Notes under the pieces: model-generated | Told to the model about the DNA's origin: nothing | The model's database searches: none | What the model saw: the letters and a program-made list of their open reading frames with translations, nothing else | Translations under genes and position numbers: made by a program | NCBI RefSeq assembly: GCF_011045025.1 | Contig: NZ_JAAKZX010000011.1 | Coordinates: forward strand, 1 to 64,000 | DNA from: Streptomyces ureilyticus | GTDB taxonomy: Bacteria; Actinomycetota; Actinomycetes; Streptomycetales; Streptomycetaceae | DNA length: 64,000 nucleotides | Direction of reading: 5' to 3' | In this document: one piece after another, positions 18,789-27,401 of the stretch | Layout of the letters: every line of letters starts with the position of its first letter | How positions within the stretch are numbered: the first letter of the stretch is position 1

Positions 18789-19786
18789 GAGGCGCCCTCC
18801 TCGTAGTGCACCCAGCGCTTCTGGGACCAGAACAGCACCGCCGTCACCAGGGCGACCGCGACCAGCAGCATCCAGGCCATGGCGGAGGCCAGGCCCATCC
18901 GGCTGTTCTCGAAGCCCTGGACGTAGAGGTAGCAGGTGTAGACCATCGAACCGTCCGCGGGACCACAGGCGTTGCCTCCGGCTCCGCCGCCGACGATGTA
19001 CGCCGAGCTGAAGATCTGGAAGGAGTGGATGGTCTCCAGAAGGACGTTGAAGAAGAGGACCGGGGAAATCATCGGCAGCGTGATGTTCCAGAACCGCCGC
19101 AGCTTGCCCGCTCCGTCGACCTCGGCCGCTTCGTACAACTCCTGTGGGACCTGCTTGAGGCCGGCCAGGAAGATGACCATGGGGGCGCCGAACTGCCACA
19201 CGGTGAGCGCCACCAGACTGTAGATGATCAGGTCTGGGTCGCCGGTCCAGCCGCCGACGTTCACGCCGAAGATCTTCTGCGTACGGTCGACGATCGCGTC
19301 GTCCGAGAAGATCGCCTTCCAGACGATGGCGATGGAGACACTCGCCCCGATCAACGACGGCGCGTAGAACGCGGCCCGGTAGAAGGCCTGTCCGCGCCGC
19401 TTCTGGGCCAGGAGCAGGGCCACACCGAGGGCGAGGAGCAGCTTGAGCGGCGTACCGACGATGACGTACCAGATCGTCACCTGCACCGAGTGACGCCAGC
19501 GCGGGTCGCCGAACATCTCGGAGAAGTTGTCGAGGCCGATCCACTTCGGCGAGTCGAACAGGTTGTAGTCGGTGAACGCGAAATAGAGCGAGGCGACCAT
19601 CGGGCCCGCTGTGAGCAGCAGGAATCCGGCGATCCAGGGGGACATGAAGAGATAGCCGGCCAGGTTCTCCCGGCGGCCCCGCCGTTTGAGTTCGGTGGGG
19701 CGCGGGGATTTCACCGGACCGTGCCGCGGCTCGGAGTCCTTGGACAGGCCCTCCATCGCAGGGGCGTGTGTCACGGTGGTTCCCAT
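18785..19786 (-). CDS. Carbohydrate ABC permease, MalF/UgpA/LplB type
   Basis: A 333-residue CUT1 permease with an extended cytoplasmic N-terminus, then six helices beginning at LAGYLFMSPWIAGFLLLTAGPMVASLYFAF. The EAA loop is EAAEVDGAGKLRRFWNITLP. ATG 19786 overlaps the stop of the solute-binding-protein gene (ATGA) and its own stop overlaps the next start, so the three transporter genes are translationally chained. Confidence 0.92.
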   Translation of the reverse strand: MGTTVTHAPAMEGLSKDSEPRHGPVKSPRPTELKRRGRRENLAGYLFMSPWIAGFLLLTAGPMVASLYFAFTDYNLFDSPKWIGLDNFSEMFGDPRWRHSVQVTIWYVIVGTPLKLLLALGVALLLAQKRRGQAFYRAAFYAPSLIGASVSIAIVWKAIFSDDAIVDRTQKIFGVNVGGWTGDPDLIIYSLVALTVWQFGAPMVIFLAGLKQVPQELYEAAEVDGAGKLRRFWNITLPMISPVLFFNVLLETIHSFQIFSSAYIVGGGAGGNACGPADGSMVYTCYLYVQGFENSRMGLASAMAWMLLVAVALVTAVLFWSQKRWVHYEEGAS

Positions 19787-21075
19787 CAGCTGCTGAGAGC
19801 CGTCTTCGACTCGGTGAAGAACTGCTTGACGGCGTCGTCCACCGACCGCTTGCCCAGGCCGAGTTCCTCACCGAGGCGCAGGAATGCTGCCTCGCAGACG
19901 TCCGCGCCGCTCGGGTGCGGGGTGATGGGCTCCAGGACGCCCGCCTCGACGAGGGATTCCTCGTAGGCGGCTATCTCCTTGTTGACCGGGTCGGTCGGCT
20001 TGAAGGCGTCGTACTGGGCCTGCGTCGCGGGCACACCGCGGTCGTAGCCCATGATCTTGGCGACCTCCGGGTCGTGCACCATGAAGTCGATGAACTGGGC
20101 GACTTCCTTGGGGTGCTGGGTGCGCTTGGAGGCGCTGAGCATGAGAGAGCCGAGGTACTGGCCGGTCTTCTTGCCGTCCGTGGTCGGGATGGGCGCCAGG
20201 CCGTATTCGCTCTTGCCCTCGGAGGTGTAGCGGACGGTGAAGTTGTCCCAGGTGAACTCACCGCCCGAGAGCTCGGCGGCGACCGCCGACTTGGGCTTGA
20301 TCTGGGCGATCTTCTTCTGGTTGGCGTAGATGCCGTCGTCGACTGCCTTCTTGGCCTTGGTCCACCATTCCTTCAGGTCAGCTTCCGTGAACCCGAGCCC
20401 ATCCTCCGTGAAGAACGCCTTCCCGTTCTGGCGGAGGTAGAGGTCATAGAGGTACATGACGTTGTACGGGCCGGTGTCACCGGCACGCCCCGCCTTGTCG
20501 CGGATCTTCTTCATCGCCGCGTCGAAGTCATCCCAGGTCCAGCCCTGCTCCGGCGTCACGCCGGCCTTGGTGTAGACGGGCTTGTCGATGACCAGGGCCA
20601 TCGAGTTGGAGCCGACCGGAACACCGAGCAGCTTGCCGTCGATCTCGCCGAATTTCTCCAGGCCGGCGCGGAAACCGTCCATGGAGAGGTTGCCCGCCTT
20701 GACCTGCTCGCTGAGATCGAGCAGCACATTCTTCGCGTCGTATTTGCGCAGGAATCCGATGGCGTTCTGGAAGACATCGGGCGGATTTCCGCCGGAAGCC
20801 TGGGTATTGAACTTCTTCCAGAAGTCCGGGTAAACCTGGAAGTCCGTTTTCACCTTGATCTTCGGGTACTTCTTTTCGAAGAGCTTGACGGTCTCGTTGA
20901 TCCGCTTGGCTCGGTCTTCAGCGCCCCACCACGCGTAACGGATCGTCACCGTCCCGTCTCCGGAGCCGCTGCCGCCCCCACAGGCCGTCGCCGTGGCCCC
21001 CAGCCCCAGCGCGGCCAGCGAGGCTCCCCCCGCCTTAAGGATCGTTCGCCTCTCAACATTTCTGTCCTGCTGCAT
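19786..21075 (-). CDS. Extracellular solute-binding lipoprotein (CUT1 family)
   Basis: A 429-residue substrate-binding protein. The N-terminus has RRTILKAGG, a possible Tat motif, and a lipobox ending ATAC, so it should be processed and lipid-anchored outside the membrane. The body has the family-1 binding-protein pattern (YPKIKVKTDFQVYPDFWKKFNTQASGGNPPDVFQ). It is the first gene of the operon, with a GAGG ribosome-binding site just upstream of ATG 21075 and an operator-like palindrome 50 bp further. The substrate is probably an oligosaccharide released from rhamnogalacturonan, inferred from the lyase gene in the operon. Confidence 0.9.
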   Translation of the reverse strand: MQQDRNVERRTILKAGGASLAALGLGATATACGGGSGSGDGTVTIRYAWWGAEDRAKRINETVKLFEKKYPKIKVKTDFQVYPDFWKKFNTQASGGNPPDVFQNAIGFLRKYDAKNVLLDLSEQVKAGNLSMDGFRAGLEKFGEIDGKLLGVPVGSNSMALVIDKPVYTKAGVTPEQGWTWDDFDAAMKKIRDKAGRAGDTGPYNVMYLYDLYLRQNGKAFFTEDGLGFTEADLKEWWTKAKKAVDDGIYANQKKIAQIKPKSAVAAELSGGEFTWDNFTVRYTSEGKSEYGLAPIPTTDGKKTGQYLGSLMLSASKRTQHPKEVAQFIDFMVHDPEVAKIMGYDRGVPATQAQYDAFKPTDPVNKEIAAYEESLVEAGVLEPITPHPSGADVCEAAFLRLGEELGLGKRSVDDAVKQFFTESKTALSS

Positions 21076-21109
21076 GATCGAGCCTCCCCGCGACGATGCG
21101 TCCGCCCCA

Positions 21110-21133
21110 TGAATCGTTTCAAGTAAGCGCTTG
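21110..21133. promoter_or_regulatory. LacI-type operator candidates upstream of the sugar operon
   Basis: A perfect 8-bp palindrome AAGCGCTT (21125-21132) and, next to it, TGAA-N4-TTCA (21110-21121), both centred on CG. LacI/CcpA-family operators in Streptomyces CUT1 operons typically have this form. They lie 35-58 bp upstream of the first start codon. No LacI-family regulator gene is in the window, so the cognate protein is unknown. Confidence 0.55.
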
Positions 21134-21139
21134 CCGCCA

Positions 21140-21938
21140 CAAGTTACGGAGGCCCTCCGGGCGCGTCAATGACCCGGACAGGAATTGATGTGACCGGGGG
21201 CGCTCGCGTGACTGCGTGAACGGGGCTGAGGGAGCAGGGGCGTTGGGCGACGGTGCAGGTGGGGTGGGTGGAGTCGACCGGTCGAACGGCGGGCGACTTG
21301 CGGAAGTTGGGGTCCATGGGGAGGGATGTTCTGGGCGCGGTCGGCGAGTTGACGGGTCGTCGAGAAGGGGCGAGGAGGATGCCGGGGCAGGCGGCCGCGC
21401 GTGGGCGAGCAGGCACTCGGTGCACTGGCGGACGGGTCTGCGCAGCCGCATTGGGCCGGCTGTCCGTGGGACGGGGAGCCCGTACGCCACGGCCGGGGCC
21501 GATGCGTCGGTCCGGGCCGCACAGCAGGCCCTGGCGGCGACGAGGGCCAACGCGAGCCACATCGTGGGCTCCGGGCGATGGAGCCCACGGCGCACGCCCA
21601 AGTGCTGCTCGGGCGGATCAAGGGCGGGAGCCGTAGGGCCTGGTCAGGGGCTTGCGGGACGGCGTGACCGGGGATCGTTCGCCGAGTTCGCCGCCACATC
21701 GCCGCCTCGGGCGACGTCAGGACCGTACGAGCTGGGCTGTGACTGCTGAGCACTCCGCTGGAAATGCCACTCGCAGCCGCGGGTCCGTATGGATGCCGGT
21801 CACTCCCCCAGGCTCGGCTTCGCTAAAGCGGGTGACCCCATGAGCGGGGTCCCTCCCGGCATCCGGAAGAACGTACGCAGCTGCGCGAGCCCCCGCCGCG
21901 TCCTGCGCTGCCCAGCGCGGCGAAGCGGCGCAAAAACG
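21140..21938. other. 800-bp intergenic region without a convincing gene
   Basis: Open frames exist on both strands, but none has a plausible ribosome-binding site, a recognisable product or Streptomyces-like codon position bias over its whole length. The region may hold a decayed gene. Its right half contains the palindromic repeat listed at 21791-21864. Confidence 0.5.
21791..21864. repeat. Palindrome enclosing a dispersed Streptomyces-type hairpin repeat
   Basis: GGATGCCGG (21791-21799) and CCGGCATCC (21856-21864) are inverted arms. Between them, 21803-21841 carries a CTCCCCCAG ... CTCGGCTTCGCT ... GACCCCAT element. The same element recurs at 35230-35270. Both are intergenic. Confidence 0.6.
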
Positions 21939-21986
21939 GCGAGGGCGACCCGGTCCGCGCCTTCCGCAGACATGGGTCGCCCTCGC
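21939..21986 (-). terminator. Terminator after second tRNA-Val
   Basis: A 13-bp perfect stem (21939-21951 with 21974-21986) and 22-nt loop, starting 6 bp past the tRNA 3' end. Confidence 0.75.
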
Positions 21987-21991
21987 ATTCG

Positions 21992-22063
21992 TGGGCGATA
22001 CTGGGATCGAACCAGTGACCTCTTCGGTGTGAACGAAGCGCTCTCCCGCTGAGCTAATCGCCC
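21992..22063 (-). tRNA. tRNA-Val (CAC), second copy
   Basis: A 72-nt tRNA with the same anticodon arm as the copy at 13764. It differs from it at a D-loop base and at one T-loop base (TTCGATC instead of TTCGAAC). Acceptor GGGCGAT/ATCGCCC, discriminator A, no encoded CCA. Confidence 0.96.
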
Positions 22064-22131
22064 GGACGTAGGAAAACATTACCCCATGTCAAGGGGTGCT
22101 TCCGACCGCCCGACGAGCACGCGGAGCGCCG

Positions 22132-22566
22132 CTACTCCTTGATCTTCCACGGCATCGCGAAGCCGAACCGATAGAGGTAGATCCCGGCCAGCACTCCGAC
22201 GATGACCAGACCGATCGTCGTCAGGATGATGTTGCGTCTGCGCACCTTGGGATCGAGCGCACGCTGTGTCGCTTCGGTGACCTTGCGCTTCGTCCAGCGG
22301 AGCACCAGCTGCGCCCACACGAACTCGGTGGCCCAGATCGCCATGCCGGCGAAGATCACCAGCCAGCCCGGCCCGGGCAGCGGCAGCATGATCACGCCGG
22401 CCACCACGACCGCGAGGCCCACCACGAACACGCCCACCTGCCAGCTCAGGTGCAGCATGCGTCGCGCCTTGATGAATTCCGGCGCACGGGAACCAAGCGC
22501 CGGCTCGCCCTTCGTCTCATCGGCCGCCACGACGGCCTCCCCCGTTTCGTCACTCCCCGTATTCAT
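22132..22566 (-). CDS. PGPGW-motif membrane protein (TIGR02611 type)
   Basis: A 144-residue protein from ATG 22566. Two hydrophobic segments flank the diagnostic PLPGPGW motif (VGVFVVGLAVVVAGVIMLPLPGPGWLVIFAGMAIWATEF), and a third lies near the C-terminus (NIILTTIGLVIVGVLAGIYLY). This matches small actinobacterial proteins of the PGPGW/TIGR02611 family, whose function is unknown. It is transcribed towards the tRNA-Val and divergently from ssgB; the shared intergenic region is about 190 bp. Confidence 0.85.
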   Translation of the reverse strand: MNTGSDETGEAVVAADETKGEPALGSRAPEFIKARRMLHLSWQVGVFVVGLAVVVAGVIMLPLPGPGWLVIFAGMAIWATEFVWAQLVLRWTKRKVTEATQRALDPKVRRRNIILTTIGLVIVGVLAGIYLYRFGFAMPWKIKE

Positions 22567-22672
22567 ACGGCCAAACCCTACCGGACAGAATCCAGTCACT
22601 GGAATGGTCGTAGTCGACGAACGCGCACTCGGCCGGATGAGCTACCTAAAGACACCCAAAACACTCAGAGGG

Positions 22673-22696
22673 GTTTACAACGGCACCGTAGGTGGC
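22673..22696 (+). promoter_or_regulatory. Possible SigH-type promoter of ssgB
   Basis: GTTT at 22673-22676 is followed after 14 bp by a GG-containing -10 candidate at 22691-22696. S. coelicolor ssgB is known to be transcribed by the stress sigma factor SigH (GTTT/GGGTAT-type promoters). The -35 fits but the -10 is poor, so the position is tentative. Confidence 0.25.
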
Positions 22697-22757
22697 ATGT
22701 CGATTTCGCCGACGTGCGAATCCCCGAGCGCACACTGAGCGAAAGGCCCTGGCGCTT

Positions 22758-23171
22758 ATGAACACCACGGTCAGCTGCGAGCTGCACCTGCGCCTCGTTG
22801 TGTCGAGCGAGTCCTCACTGCCTGTTCCCGCAGGACTGCGGTATGACACGGCCGATCCCTACGCCGTGCACGCCACCTTCCACACCGGAGCCGAGGAAAC
22901 CGTCGAGTGGGTGTTCGCCCGCGATCTCCTCGCCGAGGGACTGCACCGGCCCACCGGCACGGGCGACGTCCGTGTCTGGCCGTCCCGCAGTCACGGTCAG
23001 GGCGTCGTCTGCATCGCCCTGAGCTCCCCGGAGGGCGAGGCTCTGCTCGAGGCCCCGGCGCGGGCCCTGGAGTCGTTCCTGAAGCGGACGGACGCCGCCG
23101 TCCCCCCGGGCACGGAGCACCGCCATTTCGATCTCGACACGGAGCTCTCGCACATCCTGGCCGAGAGCTAG
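22758..23171 (+). CDS. ssgB: Sporulation and cell-division regulator SsgB
   Basis: A 137-residue SsgA-like protein (SALP). The sequence MNTTVSCELHLRLVVSSESSLPVPAGLRYDTADPYAVHATFHTGAEETVEWVFARDLLAEGL has the SsgB-type core. SsgB recruits FtsZ to future septum sites in aerial hyphae. ATG 22758 gives the usual SsgB length; an in-frame ATG at 22692 would add a poorly supported extension. It is monocistronic between divergent and downstream unrelated genes. Presence of ssgB is a strong marker for a sporulating streptomycete or close relative. Confidence 0.95.
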   Translation: MNTTVSCELHLRLVVSSESSLPVPAGLRYDTADPYAVHATFHTGAEETVEWVFARDLLAEGLHRPTGTGDVRVWPSRSHGQGVVCIALSSPEGEALLEAPARALESFLKRTDAAVPPGTEHRHFDLDTELSHILAES

Positions 23172-23541
23172 GACGAGGTTCCGCACAAGCCGCCCGGCGC
23201 CGTCCACTCGGGGAGACGGCACGGGCCCATACAGCTCCATACGGTATACATCGACGCCGTCGCCGCGGATTCCGCGGAGGCGGCGTCTACGCACGTGCGC
23301 CGAGGCATGGGCCAGCCGTGCATACATTGCGTACTGCAAGTGCGCCTCAACGCTTGAGTGCCCCCGGGCCGCGATCAAACGTACGCTCGACACCAGACAC
23401 GGCACCGACATCGCGGGTTTCCGTCGGCTCCGCCCATCCGGACGCTCGGCGTGGACGGCGCCGGATTCCCCGTCTCACGGAGCCGCTAGCATCGGCCAGC
23501 ATCGGCGGGCGCCCGCCCGACCCCAGGCCAGGGAGCGAAAC
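23172..23541. other. 370-bp intergenic region after ssgB
   Basis: No gene is supported. A patch around 23230-23340 is less GC-rich than its surroundings (ATACGGTATACATC, GTGCATACATTGCG) and may hold promoter elements. The minus strand is open here but lacks a credible start and product. Confidence 0.45.
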
Positions 23542-24099
23542 GTGCTGATCACCCACGACACCCGGTGCGCCCTCGACATCGTGGTCGATCTGGTGAACAC
23601 CGCACCGGAGGACGACACGGCGGACGGGCTCGCGAGCGTCGCGGATCTGGACACGTTCGTACACAAGCACGACATCAGCGAAGTCGGGTCACTGTCCGAG
23701 CTGGATCTCGCGGCCGTACGGAAGATCCGCGGCCGGTTCTGCGGGATCTTCGCGGCACCCGATGCTCGGGCCTCCGCCGTGCTGATCAACGAGCTGGTCG
23801 CCGCGGCCGGCACCACGCCACGGCTCACCGATCACGACGGCTACGACTGGCATGTGCACTACTTCGCACCCGGTGCGTCCGTCGCGGATCACCTCGCCGC
23901 CGACTGCGGGATGGCGCTGGCGTTCTTCGTGGTGGCCGGTGAACAGGACAGATTGCGACGCTGCGAGGCGCCCGACTGCCGGCACGCCTTCGTGGACCTC
24001 TCCCGCAACCGCTCCCGCCGCTACTGCGACAGCCGGACCTGCGGAAACCGTCTGCATGTGGCCGCCTACCGCGCTCGGCGCAAGGAGGCGGCGGGCTGA
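23542..24099 (+). CDS. CGNR zinc-finger (ABATE-type) protein
   Basis: A 185-residue protein from GTG 23542 with GGGAG upstream. The N-terminal ABATE-like domain (ALDIVVDLVNTAPEDD) is followed by a C-terminal treble-clef zinc site with Cys at CEAPDC and CDSRTCGNR; the CGNR motif that names the family is intact and is followed by a basic tail (LHVAAYRARRKEAAG). CGNR proteins are probably stress-linked transcription regulators. Stands alone downstream of ssgB. Confidence 0.9.
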   Translation: MLITHDTRCALDIVVDLVNTAPEDDTADGLASVADLDTFVHKHDISEVGSLSELDLAAVRKIRGRFCGIFAAPDARASAVLINELVAAAGTTPRLTDHDGYDWHVHYFAPGASVADHLAADCGMALAFFVVAGEQDRLRRCEAPDCRHAFVDLSRNRSRRYCDSRTCGNRLHVAAYRARRKEAAG

Positions 24100-24132
24100 C
24101 GGAGTCCTCGGCGGGTGACGCCAGGGACTCCG
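24100..24132. terminator. Convergent hairpin
   Basis: An 8-bp stem (24100-24107 with 24125-24132) between two convergent genes. Confidence 0.45.
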
Positions 24133-24140
24133 CGTACGGC

Positions 24141-24293
24141 TCAGAGCAGCAGCAGATCGTGCAGCGAAGCCATGAGCAGCAGACAGCCGATCACCGCAAG
24201 GAAGATCATCAGCGGTGGCTGGGAAAGTGCGAAGAGACAACCTCGCCGCTCCTCTGGAGGCGCAGCGGTGTCGCTCTGTGTTGTGTCCAGCAT
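24141..24293 (-). CDS. 50-residue membrane peptide
   Basis: From ATG 24293 (MLDTTQSDTAAPPEERRGCLFALSQ) to a Leu-rich end. Residues 27-50 form one hydrophobic segment (PPLMIFLAVIGCLLLMASLHDLLLL). The charged N-terminus and single membrane helix are typical of small actinobacterial membrane peptides. The frame is open to 24437 but the longer N-terminus looks non-coding. Function unknown. Confidence 0.6.
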   Translation of the reverse strand: MLDTTQSDTAAPPEERRGCLFALSQPPLMIFLAVIGCLLLMASLHDLLLL

Positions 24294-24538
24294 CTCGCGG
24301 GCGATGATGACGCAGCCGAGACCCTCGACGCGATCAACACGCCCGAAAAATGGGGGAGTTAGGCGAAATCCGTGATGTGACGGTCCAGTATCTGGGATAG
24401 ACCTCTCCGGCGTGTCCGGGATGGACGGCTCCGGCACGAATTCCGGAGCGGATCGCTCCCCTGACCGCCTGGCTCAACGCGGCCCGCTGCGTCGGCTCAC
24501 TGTGTCGTTTCAGAGCGGCATATGCCGTGCTCACGACG

Positions 24539-24994
24539 TCATATGCCGTGCTTCTTCAGGATGGCTTCGATGTCGCTGAAGTCGTCCCCCGACTCGGCGG
24601 CGCGAGGCTTGGCCTTGCTCTTTGACTCGGGACGGGTCGCCGGGCTCTTCGCCGGGCCCAGCGAGGGCGCGGAGGCCGAGGGCGCCACCGCCTCGCGCTG
24701 CGCGGCCCGGGCCGCTCTGCGCTCCTTGCGGGTCCCGCCGCCGCGCCGCTCGACGGCCCGCGTGGTGGTGAACAGCAGCCACGAGGCGCCGAGCACGCCG
24801 AAGCCCGCCCAGGCCACCGGGCTGAATGCGGTGTCGGCCACCCATTCGACGGCCCCGGTCATCACCAGGCCGAGGGGCACCAACGAGTACGCGATCAGGC
24901 GAGCCGCCGCGAGGAAACGCTTGCGGTATGCGGTGACCGCGGCGATACCCAGGCCGGCCGCGGAGACGGCGGAACAGACGGTCTCGGCAATCAT
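24539..24994 (-). CDS. Conserved membrane protein with acidic C-terminal tail
   Basis: A 151-residue protein from ATG 24994. Two hydrophobic segments (ETVCSAVSAAGLGIAAVTAYRKRFLAAARLIAYSLVPLGLVMTGAVEW and FSPVAWAGFGVLGASWLLF) precede a basic then Ser/Pro/Ala-rich linker and a conserved-looking end DDFSDIEAILKKHGI, which could be a protein-binding peptide. GTG starts further upstream are possible. It is divergent from the DsbA-like gene. I do not recognise the family. Confidence 0.72.
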   Translation of the reverse strand: MIAETVCSAVSAAGLGIAAVTAYRKRFLAAARLIAYSLVPLGLVMTGAVEWVADTAFSPVAWAGFGVLGASWLLFTTTRAVERRGGGTRKERRAARAAQREAVAPSASAPSLGPAKSPATRPESKSKAKPRAAESGDDFSDIEAILKKHGI

Positions 24995-25213
24995 CCGGTC
25001 CTCCAGGGCAGGGCTCACTCGGTCATGGTCGCTTCGTCCCTTCCATCCTGCACCGCACCGTGCCCGGTATGCCATGGTCGGGGCAGACCTCAGGGACATC
25101 TCCGGGTCGGGTCCTCCTCAGGGCCCGGTCCCTCCGTACCCGCGAGAGGGCCCCGTAGAGGCTCCCCGGCAGCGGTTTGGGCTCCCTCGGCCGCGGCTGG
25201 GAGACTGGTGGGC

Positions 25214-25738
25214 ATGAGCGACTCCTCCCCCGCGCACCCCACCGTCCCCGTCCTGGACGTCTGGTGCGAACTCCAGTGCCCCGACTGCCGTAGCGCCCTC
25301 GACGACCTGCGCGCGCTGCGCGCCCGCTACGGCGACCGGCTGGAGCTGCGGCTGCGGCACTTCCCGCTGGAGAAGCACAAGCACGCGTTCGCGGCCGCGC
25401 AGGCTGCCGAGGAGGCCGCGGAACAGGGCCAGGCCTGGCCGTACATCGAGGCGGTGCTGGGCCGGGTCGAGGAGCTGAACCGTAAGGGCGAACCCTTCCT
25501 GGTCGAGGTGGCCCGTGAACTCGGTCTGGACGCCGGGGAGTTCGACACCGCGCTGATCGACGGCCGGCACATCCTGATCGTCGACGCCGACCAGGCCGAG
25601 GGCAAGGCCATCGGCGTGACCGGCACGCCGACATACGTCATCGATGGCGAGCGCCTCGACGGCGGCAAGAGCCAGGAGGGGCTGCGCGAGCGCATCGAGG
25701 AGATCGTGGACCGGCTGCTGACCGGACAGCGGGCCTGA
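25214..25738 (+). CDS. DsbA-family thioredoxin-like protein
   Basis: A 174-residue cytoplasmic protein (no signal peptide). The active-site pair is CPDC in WCELQCPDCRSAL at residues 17-26. The helical insert and the C-terminal cis-Pro loop GVTGTPTYVIDGERLDG match the DsbA/FrnE-like fold. It probably acts as a thiol oxidoreductase or isomerase on cytosolic substrates. ATG 25214 follows the non-coding shared upstream region with the divergent membrane-protein gene. Confidence 0.87.
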   Translation: MSDSSPAHPTVPVLDVWCELQCPDCRSALDDLRALRARYGDRLELRLRHFPLEKHKHAFAAAQAAEEAAEQGQAWPYIEAVLGRVEELNRKGEPFLVEVARELGLDAGEFDTALIDGRHILIVDADQAEGKAIGVTGTPTYVIDGERLDGGKSQEGLRERIEEIVDRLLTGQRA

Positions 25739-25766
25739 GCCCGAGGGCAGCTTCCCGTACGGCTCT

Positions 25767-26516
25767 CTACAGCAGGTCTTTGCTCAGCAGATACGTGATC
25801 GTCTCGTAGCCGAGTGACTCACAGAGCCGCTCGGCCGGGGTGTTCCCCGCGGGGACGTTGATCCGGATCCCGTTCCGTCCGGCGGCGATCGCGTGTGCCT
25901 CCGCCAGCAGCAACAACGTACGGCCGTGTCCTCTGCGCCGGTACCGTTCGTCGGTCTCCACGTCGAGGACGTACGCCGTTCCGTCGCGAGCCCCCAGCCG
26001 CAGCGTGCCCACCGGCGTCCCCTCATGTTCCAGGACGCTGAACGCCATGTCCTCGATGGCGAGCCCGGCCGGCGGTGAAGTGGCGTGCTCCTGGCCGGAC
26101 TTGGCGCGCGCCTCGGCCTCCGTCATCGGCCGGCCCCGGCTGCCGGCGGGCAGTACGGGAGGAGTGCCGCCGAGCCGCTTCTCCATGGTGCGCTCGCGCG
26201 GCAGGTAACCGAGCGCCGTGGCCAGCCGCAGCGCGGCCTCGGCGGCACCGGGCACCGATACCTCGATCCGCCGGCAGCCCCAGCCGCGCGCCACCTCCTC
26301 GGCGGCGAGCGCGGCCACGGTGCCGCGCCCCCGCCGACGGTCCGGCTCGTCGATCCCCAGTTCCCGGATCTGTGCGACGGACGGCCCGGAGAGGGGGTGG
26401 GTCGCGAGGTGTATCGCACCGACGGGACGGCTGTTCACGCACACCTTGTAGTGGCGTGACAGTGCCCCGTCGGCTTCGCGCTGAAGCGGCTCGGCCGGCC
26501 GCAGGGTGGTGGTCAT
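25767..26516 (-). CDS. Double-domain GNAT acetyltransferase
   Basis: A 249-residue protein with two GNAT modules. The first has an acetyl-CoA loop-like RRRGRGTVAALAAEEVARGWG (about residues 60-80), the second the clear loop YRRRGHGRTLLLLAEAHA and a C-terminal strand NTPAERLCESLGYETITYLLSK. The second domain looks catalytic. ATG 26516 (MTTTLRP) was chosen over an ATG six codons upstream. The substrate is unknown. It lies 63 bp downstream of pabC on the same strand. Confidence 0.85.
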   Translation of the reverse strand: MTTTLRPAEPLQREADGALSRHYKVCVNSRPVGAIHLATHPLSGPSVAQIRELGIDEPDRRRGRGTVAALAAEEVARGWGCRRIEVSVPGAAEAALRLATALGYLPRERTMEKRLGGTPPVLPAGSRGRPMTEAEARAKSGQEHATSPPAGLAIEDMAFSVLEHEGTPVGTLRLGARDGTAYVLDVETDERYRRRGHGRTLLLLAEAHAIAAGRNGIRINVPAGNTPAERLCESLGYETITYLLSKDLL

Positions 26517-26579
26517 CAGGGATGTTGTACCCACCGTGGATTACTGGTGTCACCGAATAGGTGCGACTGCGTCTGGCCC

Positions 26580-27401
26580 CTACGGATCGAGGTCGTCGCC
26601 CGCCCGCTCGTCGAAGACCCGCATGGCCTTGGCCGTCACCGGCCCGGGCGCGCCCGGGAGTTCGCGCGCGTCGACCCGGTGCACGGCCTGTACGTCGCGC
26701 AGGGTCGACGTGAGGAAGATCTCCTCCGCCCGCTCCAGAACGTCCAGCGGCAGTTCGGTCTCCTTGGCGCCGGTCCACGCGACGGTGAGCGCACGCGTGA
26801 TGCCCGCGAGGCAGCCGGAGGCGATCGGCGGGGTGTGGATCTCGCCGTCGAGGACCACGAAGACATTGGACCCGGTGCCCTCGCACAGCTGCCCCACGGT
26901 GTTCGCGAACAGCGCCTCGGTCGCGCCCTGTTCGCGAGCGCGGGCGAGGGCGACGACGTTCTCCGCGTACGACGTGGTCTTGAGGCCGGTGAGCGCGCCG
27001 CGCTCGTTGCGGGTCCACGGCACGGTGATCACGGCGGTGGAGTCGGCGCGCCGGCTGGTCTCGCCCAGCGCGACGACGAGGGTCGGCCCGTGTTCGCCGC
27101 GGTCGGAGCCGAGCGGCGACAGGCCTCCGGTGTACGTGATCCGCAGGCGGCCCAGCGGCATCGGGTTGGCGTCCAGGACGGCGGCACAGGCCCGGCGCAC
27201 CTCGTCGAGGTCGGGCTCGGGCAGTCCGAGGCCGTGCGCCGAGCGGACCAGCCGGTCGAGGTGGCGGGTGAGCGCGAACGGCCGGCCGTCGACCGCCTTG
27301 ACGGTCTCGAAGACGCCGTCGCCCACGGTCAGTCCGTGGTCGAGGACGGAGACACGGGCCGACTCGATGTCCCGCAGCCCACCGTCGAGCCAGAGCTTCA
27401 C
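26580..27401 (-). CDS. pabC: Aminodeoxychorismate lyase (class IV aminotransferase fold)
   Basis: A 273-residue fold-type IV PLP enzyme that cleaves 4-amino-4-deoxychorismate to p-aminobenzoate and pyruvate, for folate synthesis. The start MKLWLDGGLRDIESARVSVLDHGLTVGDGVFETVK is typical; the PLP lysine is in LKTTSYAENV and the phosphate-binding motif is ANTVGQLCEGTGSNVF. ATG 27401 overlaps the stop of pabB (ATGA), which couples the two consecutive steps. Branched-chain aminotransferase-like activity is an alternative, but the operon context favours PabC. Confidence 0.88.
   Translation of the reverse strand: MKLWLDGGLRDIESARVSVLDHGLTVGDGVFETVKAVDGRPFALTRHLDRLVRSAHGLGLPEPDLDEVRRACAAVLDANPMPLGRLRITYTGGLSPLGSDRGEHGPTLVVALGETSRRADSTAVITVPWTRNERGALTGLKTTSYAENVVALARAREQGATEALFANTVGQLCEGTGSNVFVVLDGEIHTPPIASGCLAGITRALTVAWTGAKETELPLDVLERAEEIFLTSTLRDVQAVHRVDARELPGAPGPVTAKAMRVFDERAGDDLDP

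Noticed and set aside
21166-21753. Overlapping open frames on both strands in the 21 kb gap
   Set aside because: None has a supported start or recognisable product; they are more likely by-products of high GC.
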